Below, piece by piece: positions 57,852-64,000 of a stretch of DNA of 64,000 nucleotides. The stretch lies in assembly GCA_030522415.1 (NCBI GenBank), contig CM060112.1:5472501-5536500 (forward strand), read 5' to 3'. How positions within the stretch are numbered: position 1 is the stretch's first letter; each line of letters starts with the position of its first letter. A program made the translations under genes and the position numbers. Source of the stretch: Channallabes apus. Taxonomy: Eukaryota > Chordata > Actinopteri > Siluriformes > Clariidae. Below the pieces are notes generated by a model, which worked only from the letters and a program-made list of their open reading frames with translations, had not been told where the DNA came from and made no database searches.

Positions 57852-60800
57852 TATATATATGATATTATCATGATCCAATTGTGCTATGTGAATTCCTCCC
57901 ACAGTCCAAAGACATGCAGATTAGCTTGATTGGCATTTCCAAATTGTCTGTAGTGTGTGGACGAGTGTGAGTGTGTGTGGCACTCTCTTCAGGGTGTTAC
58001 CTGCCTCACGCCCAAAGACTCCTGGGATGGGCTCCAAGCTGCCCACGACCCTGTAACAGGATAAGCACTGACAATGAATGATTGAATGTCCTGCAACTGT
58101 ACTTTGATGTAAACTATGAGTGACTAGAATGTATTCATAGCCCACTTTAAGTTTAAATTTTATACTTAAGTTTAAGTATACTCTGAAGTATACTCTCAAT
58201 AAACTGTAAGTAAACTTAACACCATACTTCTTATATACTTCTTATTAATTTTTTTTTGTTCTTTAAATTTAGTATTAGATTTCTCTTTAGGCATAACTTC
58301 CTATCATTCACATACACATTTAACAGTAATTTAACTAGACTTGAAGTTAACTAATAAACATGATCACTGGACTACGCATATATTTAAAAAAAATCACAAG
58401 ACTTATTATATTAATATTTATTTTCTTTATAATAGTTCATATTGACGCTGCAGTAAAAAACAAAAAACAAATAAATAAATGAATGAATAAATTAAAAACA
58501 CAAACACAGTATAACCACAGTCCTGATCTGGGAATATAGAGATTAGAATTTGTGTCATGCTGCCTCACCAAAATCAGGGTACTGTTGTACCTCTCTACAG
58601 TTTTCCTGCCTTGTTAATTGACTGAGGCAGAGGAACATTAAACAACTACTCAACTGAATGGAAACAAAAATTATGGCAAAAACAACCATGTAAACTGCAA
58701 TATTTCAAGAACTTTTTAAAAATTTATTTTATATTATGGCTTACAGCTCCTGGAAATCAAAAATCCAGTATCGCTGAAAGGATTTACAATAGAGTAATGT
58801 CCAACACTGTAAAAAATCTTATGTGCTATCTACTTAAAAAAATATGGCAACAAAATTGCACGTATTATTTTTAAGCAGTTTTTAAGGCTTTTTTTTGTGG
58901 AATTTACTTGAAAAAAATCATGTAAAAAATCCTAAATTATTTAGCCAGACGCATATTATTTTTAAGTATTTACGGCTTGATTTTACCCCCTAGCAGAATC
59001 TACTTAAATAAATCATGTAAAACATCCTAAATTATTTAGCCAGACACATGATGATTTTCAAAAGGTACTCATATGTATTAAGGAAAATTACTTAATAATA
59101 TAAAAAAATATTTTACAATGAAATGAATACATAATGCATTTTGGTGTTAAACATGCTTTTATTTCATGTTTCACTGGTATCAAAATATTAAACACTGTGT
59201 AAACTAGTGTATATAACATTTACAGCAGTTTTAAGATCTGTAAAACAATTTGTAAAACAGTTTCTAACTGACAATTTCTATGCCATTGAAATCAACTGTT
59301 TAGCATTATATGCTAACATCTTTTCTTGTGGGAATAGTCACATTCTGTACTAAAACCTGAGAGAACTTGTACAGTAAACCATTTCTATCATTATCTAAAC
59401 CATTATCTTTGTAACATTGTAAAACACAAACTCCCCAAAACTTGTTTCAGTGAACTGTGGAGACACTACAACAAACTCAAGTATGCTAATGGCTAATGGC
59501 TAATGGACAGGATGTTTTCAGAAATGTTTACAATGTTTAATTTATTTCATTTATATTGCTGACACTAGTACAACAAAAGGAGCTTATTTAAGAAATAAAA
59601 ATAAAATATAAAAATTAGTAAGTGGCTTAACTTACTTAACATTTTACACTGTTCGCCTGCTCCTTCAAAATGGCGTCTGATCTCTGTTGTTGTTGTTGAG
59701 ATTCAAATGAAGGTGACTTAATAAAACCCGGATAATTGAGCCAATTCTCTTAAAATAAATATGAAGCCTTTTTTCCTCAAAATTTTTGACCAATTGGTTC
59801 CTCAAATTAAGCCTAAAGATTGCACTCATTTCCTTAAAAAAATAGATAAAATTTATTTCTTAACTTTATTAGTGAAATGTTCTCAATATATTATAAAAAA
59901 AACACAGAAAACCATTTTTTCAAATGAAATATGCATATTATTTTTAATGATTACATCAATTTTTTAAATGAAAATTACAAGCCTCATGATTCATTTTTTA
60001 CAGTGAAGTTCTGAAAATTAAGTTTGTTTATGAACTCAATACTTGGTTGCACTCCTTCAATCAAGTCGCACATCATTAATGTGGGATGGCATGGAAGCGA
60101 TCTGTCAGTGGAACTGCTGAGGTATTATTGAAGACCAGGATGCTTTGATAGCAGCCTTCAGCTCATCTATATTGTTGGATTGGGTGTTTCTCATTGTCCT
60201 CTTAACAATAGTCCATAGATTATTCAGGTGAGTTGGCACAATCAAGCACAGTGATATCATGGTCAGAAAACCAGTGTGTGGTAGTTTTGGCACCCTGGGC
60301 AGGTTCTAAGCCCTGCTGGAAAAAGAAAATCAGCATCTCCATAAAGCTTGTCAGCAGACAGAGACATGAAGTGCTCTAAAATCTCCTGATAGATGGCTGC
60401 ATTGACTTTGACTTGATCAAATGCAATCAACCAACACCAGCAGATGACATAGCCAAATCATCACAGACTGTGGAAACTTCACACTTGAATTGGCTTTGCT
60501 CGACAACCATCTTAAATTTGCAATCATTCCTGTTACTTGTGCACCTTTTCCCTTGACACTTTTCCCATTTAACTTTCCACAAACATGCTTCAAAACATCT
60601 TTGGTGGATTTCCCTCCTTGTGGAGGATGTTGATGATCATCTTCTGGATAACTGTCAAGTCAGAAGTCCTCCCCATGCATTGACTGAACTAGACCAAGAG
60701 ATACACAGTATTTATACTCTATGAATAATAATTTACTTTAACTCATGAACTGTAAGCCATGATTATCAAAAGCAAAACAAAACAATATTTCACTTTATAC

Positions 60801-62858
60801 TTAATGAATCTAGAATATACAGTATGAGAGTTTCAAGTTTTTGAATTAAAATACAAATAAAATTCTATTTTTTTTTAAAATTATATTTCCAAAACCATAA
60901 TCAATCCAGCAGCAGTGTTACGCTTGGCTGCTTTTCATAAGCATTTACATACATCTTTACTGAAACATTCATAAATGACTCCCATAATTAGCACGTTTGT
61001 CAATTGTTTTTAACAGAAATGCCGGTCTCTAGAGAAGTGTCTGCATATGCTGGAACAAGAAGCAACATCAAGTGCAAATATAAAAAGGATTATAATAAAA
61101 AGTCAAAATCTTTCTATAAGATCGACACAGATCAGTGGCATTTCAATCACATGAGAACAAGACAAAATAGTGAATGGGAACATGAAGACAGATTCTCAAT
61201 TCATGACAACAGAAGTGCAGAATTCTTCAGTGTGTTTATCAGAGAGTTGACTGTGAATGACACTGGAACATACGCATGTGCTGTTGCTGTGTCTGATGAA
61301 ATAGAGATCTTCACAATAGTGAAGCTGAATGTTACAAAAGGTGAGTAACTAATACACAAGTATGTGAGTTTGAGCTTTATAATTGAACATACTGTATACG
61401 TGTTAAACTTTCTCTAATCAGAGTAACATACTGATGCATTTCATATTAGCTTTGTTATAGGATGATGTGGATAGGTTTGTGGTCTTTATTTGGCTTTGCT
61501 CCATGAGTTTAACACTAGAACAGAATGTATTATATTCACAGTTACTGTACCATGCTACTGTCTCAGAATGTGATGTAATGAATGTAATATATATAAACTG
61601 ATGTGATTGCTTGTGATGTACAGACCTGCCCAATCAGGAGCCCATCACAAAGACCATCTATGTAGGAGAAGATCTGAATGTCAGCTGTAAATACCCAGAA
61701 TCCCACAGGAAGGACGCCAAGTTTCTCTGCAAGAGGCCTAAGATTGCTGCTTGTTTGTATACTGTAACAGTTAAAGAAAGTAGAAAAAATGTAAATACCA
61801 GGAATTTCTCCCTGTATGATGACCGAGAAAAACAAATCTTCCATGTGAGATTCAAGAATGTGACTGAGCAGGACTCTGGTGAATACTGGTGTGGAGCTGA
61901 AGTCAGCTGGACATCTGATCATGGATACAAGGTTTATTTCACACAGATCATCCTGACAGTTACTGGTGAGTTTGTAAGAGTAATGCTGACATTTGTAAAT
62001 TTCAGACACAGGTTATATGAACCCATATTGCTTAGAATTATGAGATCAAATGCTTTACATCATCTATGAATTGACTTAACTTTGAATTGACTAAATTAAG
62101 ATGTTTTTACCAATCACATAGCACTTCACTAGGAACCATACCAAACTCAGGCTGAACTTCCATGATTTACCTACAAAATATTACAGACTATATAGCAATA
62201 TATAGCAAGATGTAACAATTTAAGAGGATTTACTCCAGCTGTATAAGAGGTTTTTTTACAAGGACTCCAGTAGTCATACAGTATGTTAAAGCCATCCATA
62301 GCAACAGTAAATAAAGTTTTAAACAATAAAGATAGTTTGCATAGTCTTAGACACTTTGGTCCTTTATAAAGAATCACCAAACACCTTTGAAGGTCCATCG
62401 TGGTTGATACATGGTTTAAAAACTTCATAGTTTTTTTAAATAGGTTTCATACTGTAAGTTTAGTTCTTTTTTTAATATATATAATTTTTTATAATCTTAG
62501 GTATTAAAAATTTCAACTCTGCTCAGAATTGTAAAATGCAGTCACAAACTGCTACAATAGTTCCTTAGTCAGTGACTACATTTTACAATTCTGAGCATGG
62601 TTGAAATTTTTGATACCTAGGATTTCTCCTGCAGCACGATGCAGGAGATGAAGTTCTCTAAGTTCTCAATGAAGGGTCTTCAATTTTCTGTGGCCTTGTT
62701 AAATCCTATGATGTACTTGTTTTATGTTATTTCTTGCATTATTTGTCTTTCAGTGTATTCACCACCAGTATATACCACTGTGATCATCGTGTGTGTGAGT
62801 GTGCTGATGCTTCTGATCTTATTTTTCATTGTAACTCAAATCAGACGCAAGCTGCAAG
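57021..62858 (+). CDS. Gene D: pIgR/CD300-like immunoglobulin receptor, three V domains and a membrane span
   Basis: Exons: 57021-57060 (signal peptide MKILLIFTLCLIS), 57154-57459 (V1), 61017-61340 (V2), 61624-61965 (V3), 62754-62858 (transmembrane). All junctions are phase 1, so each V exon is a self-contained cassette. V1 has LIKCTYD, FCKGSPPGC and DTGTYYCAV. V2 has NIKCKY and DTGTYACAV but Tyr instead of Cys in SFYK, so it lacks the extra CD300-type disulfide. V3 has VSCKYP, FLCKRPKIAAC and DSGEYWCGA. The membrane segment is VIIVCVSVLMLLILFFIVTQ followed by basic RRK. The family (pIgR-like, CMRF35/CD300-like) comprises fish receptors that bind immunoglobulin or lipids and signal on leukocytes. 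Cytoplasmic exons with ITIM or ITAM motifs were not seen; they may lie past 64000. Confidence 0.85.
57828..57862. repeat. (TA)n microsatellite
   Basis: Interrupted TA tract in gene D intron 2. Confidence 0.9.
57890..58090 (-). repeat. Divergent copy of the 46300-46695 repeat family, opposite orientation
   Basis: CCTCCCACAGTCCAAAGACATGC and ACTCCTGGGATGGGCTCCA are the complementary signature of the same repeat. Confidence 0.65.
58804..60006. mobile_element. Probable inverted-repeat DNA element in gene D intron 2
   Basis: Left end CACTGTAAAAAATC (58806) and right end TTTTTTACAGTG (ending near 60005) are inverted, a common hAT-type end in fish. Inside, a ~93-bp unit is duplicated in tandem (CCTAAATTATTTAGCCAGAC at about 58931 and 59024). 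Confidence 0.55.
60010..60890. mobile_element. Degenerate DNA transposon in gene D intron 2
   Basis: Minus-strand content such as CCCTGGGCAGGTTCTAAGCC then CCTTGTGGAGGATGTTGATG recalls a teleost transposon family. No open transposase frame. Confidence 0.4.
62496..62622. repeat. Palindromic MITE before the transmembrane exon
   Basis: Two ~47-bp arms (from CCTAGGTATTAAAAATTTCA-like left end to the complement ending 62622) with a ~30-bp loop, 130 bp upstream of exon 62754-62858. Confidence 0.85.

Positions 62859-62940
<82 letters not shown>
62859..62940. repeat. (AC)n microsatellite fused to a splice donor
   Basis: The donor GT of exon 62754-62858 runs straight into about 39 AC units (GTACACAC..). 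Confidence 0.95.
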
Positions 62941-62943
<3 letters not shown>

Positions 62944-63630
62944 TGACTAACTTGTGGCTCTGTTTCCCTCCTTCAAAACACCCCGATAACATTTTCACTA
63001 ATGCAAAGACCTTCAATGGTCAATAAATACATTGACGCACCTCTTCTTTGGACCACATGTAGATTTTAGATAATGTCGATTTCCTATAAAGCTGTGCTCA
63101 GCTCCTGTGTTCTAAGGGCATCGTGATTAGATATGGGACCTACAACCAGAAGACCTGCTTCTGTGGCTTTAATCTTTTTGACCAGGAAGCAATGCATCAA
63201 CATAACTCAGAAAGCGATCCTTAAGGCAAGAGCCCTTAAGCTCTCAGATGGAACATGTTCAAGATTGGTCTGGATGCAGTGTATTGCTCAATACTAGTTT
63301 TCTGAGAGATTTCAGTCAGATTGAAAATTTCCTAGTTCTGACAGACTGTCATTGTATGAAGGTTCAGGATTGCAGTGAGGAAGCCCAAGGAGTGGGTAGA
63401 AAAAAGCAGACACATTATATCAAAAATATAAAATTTTCTTTTTAAGATTGTGTTACAATACTGCTAACTGCTTCATTTCCAATTATGACTTGAATGCAAT
63501 AGATACACTAGTATAACACTGTGCAAGAATATCACTATATAAAAAAGTGTGCAATTTTGGTAAGAGTCTATTAAATTCACTTGGCATTTCCTTAGGTGAG
63601 TGTACTCGTACAAGTCTGCATACTTGTGTG
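62941..63630. other. Flank after gene D, no exon recognised
   Basis: No cytoplasmic-tail exon with tyrosine motifs could be identified. A short frame at 63248-63445 resembles nothing known. Confidence 0.5.
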
Positions 63631-63631
63631 T

Positions 63632-64000
63632 TTTAACTACAAACCGGATTCCAAAAAAGTTGGGACACCAAACAAATTGTGAATAAAAACTGAATGCAAT
63701 GATGTGGAGATGGCAAATGTCAATATTTTATTCAGAATAGAACATAGATGACAGATCAAAAGTTTAATCTGAGAAAATGTATCATTTTAAAGGAAAAATA
63801 TGTTGATTCCAAATTTCACGGTGTCAACAAATCCCAAAAAAGTTGGGTCAAGTAGCAATAAGAGGCTGGAAAAAGTAAATTTGAGCATAACGAAGAGCTG
63901 GAAGACCAATTAACAGTAATTAGGGTAATTGGCAACATGATTGGGTATAAAAAGAGCTTCTCAGAGTGGCAGTGTCTCTCAGAAGCCAAGATGGGTAGAG
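63632..64000 (+). mobile_element. 5' part of a DNA repeat running off the window
   Basis: GGATTCCAAAAAAGTTGGGACACC is a very common teleost repeat start, and the promoter-like GGGTATAAAAAGAGCTTCTC near 63943 belongs to it. The element continues past 64000. Confidence 0.6.

Overview
The window is vertebrate nuclear DNA from a teleost fish. The genes are split into short exons with GT/AG introns. The spacers are AT-rich and full of Tc1-like, hAT-like and other terminal-inverted-repeat DNA transposons, non-LTR retrotransposons and (CA)n/(TA)n microsatellites. The protein matches (collagen XXVIII, KLHL41, PPIG, pIgR/CD300-like receptors) fit a teleost. A catfish or related ostariophysan is plausible, but that is inference only.

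Layout, all genes on the + strand. (1) 1-11257: the 3' part of a collagen XXVIII-like gene. It has 16 exons covering the Gly-X-Y region and the linker after it, then a von Willebrand A exon, a hinge exon with a Thr-His-Thr-Gly coding minisatellite, a Ser-rich exon, a Kunitz exon and a tiny last exon. (2) 11258-17466: spacer with several non-autonomous Tc1-like elements. (3) 17467-22350: klhl41, complete in six exons (602 aa). (4) 22351-25260: spacer with a ~970-bp inverted-repeat element. (5) ~25260-40180: ppig, with a CpG-rich promoter, a non-coding first exon and 12 coding exons (724 aa). It encodes a nuclear cyclophilin with an RS-rich tail. Its introns hold a hAT element with a LINE inserted inside it, a Tc1 copy and a Tigger-like element. 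(6) 44450-62860: a tandem cluster of pIgR/CD300-like immunoglobulin receptor genes in different states of decay. It contains relic A (44.4-45.7 kb), broken gene B (47.9-52.4 kb, second V exon split by a LINE), relic C (53.1-53.3 kb) and gene D (57.0-62.9 kb: signal peptide, three V domains, transmembrane exon; tail exons not found). (7) 63.6-64.0 kb: start of another repeat that runs off the end.

Klhl41 (muscle sarcomere, CUL3 adaptor) and ppig (nuclear speckle cyclophilin) are also close neighbours in human, with FASTKD1 between them from memory. No fastkd1 exon was seen here. The collagen gene and the immune-receptor cluster flank this pair and have no functional link to it that the sequence shows. 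The most notable features are the coding minisatellite with a 96-bp higher-order unit, the regular 23-residue spacing of collagen interruptions, and the birth-and-death pattern of the receptor cluster. That cluster includes a 175-bp stretch identical between copies B and D across an intron.
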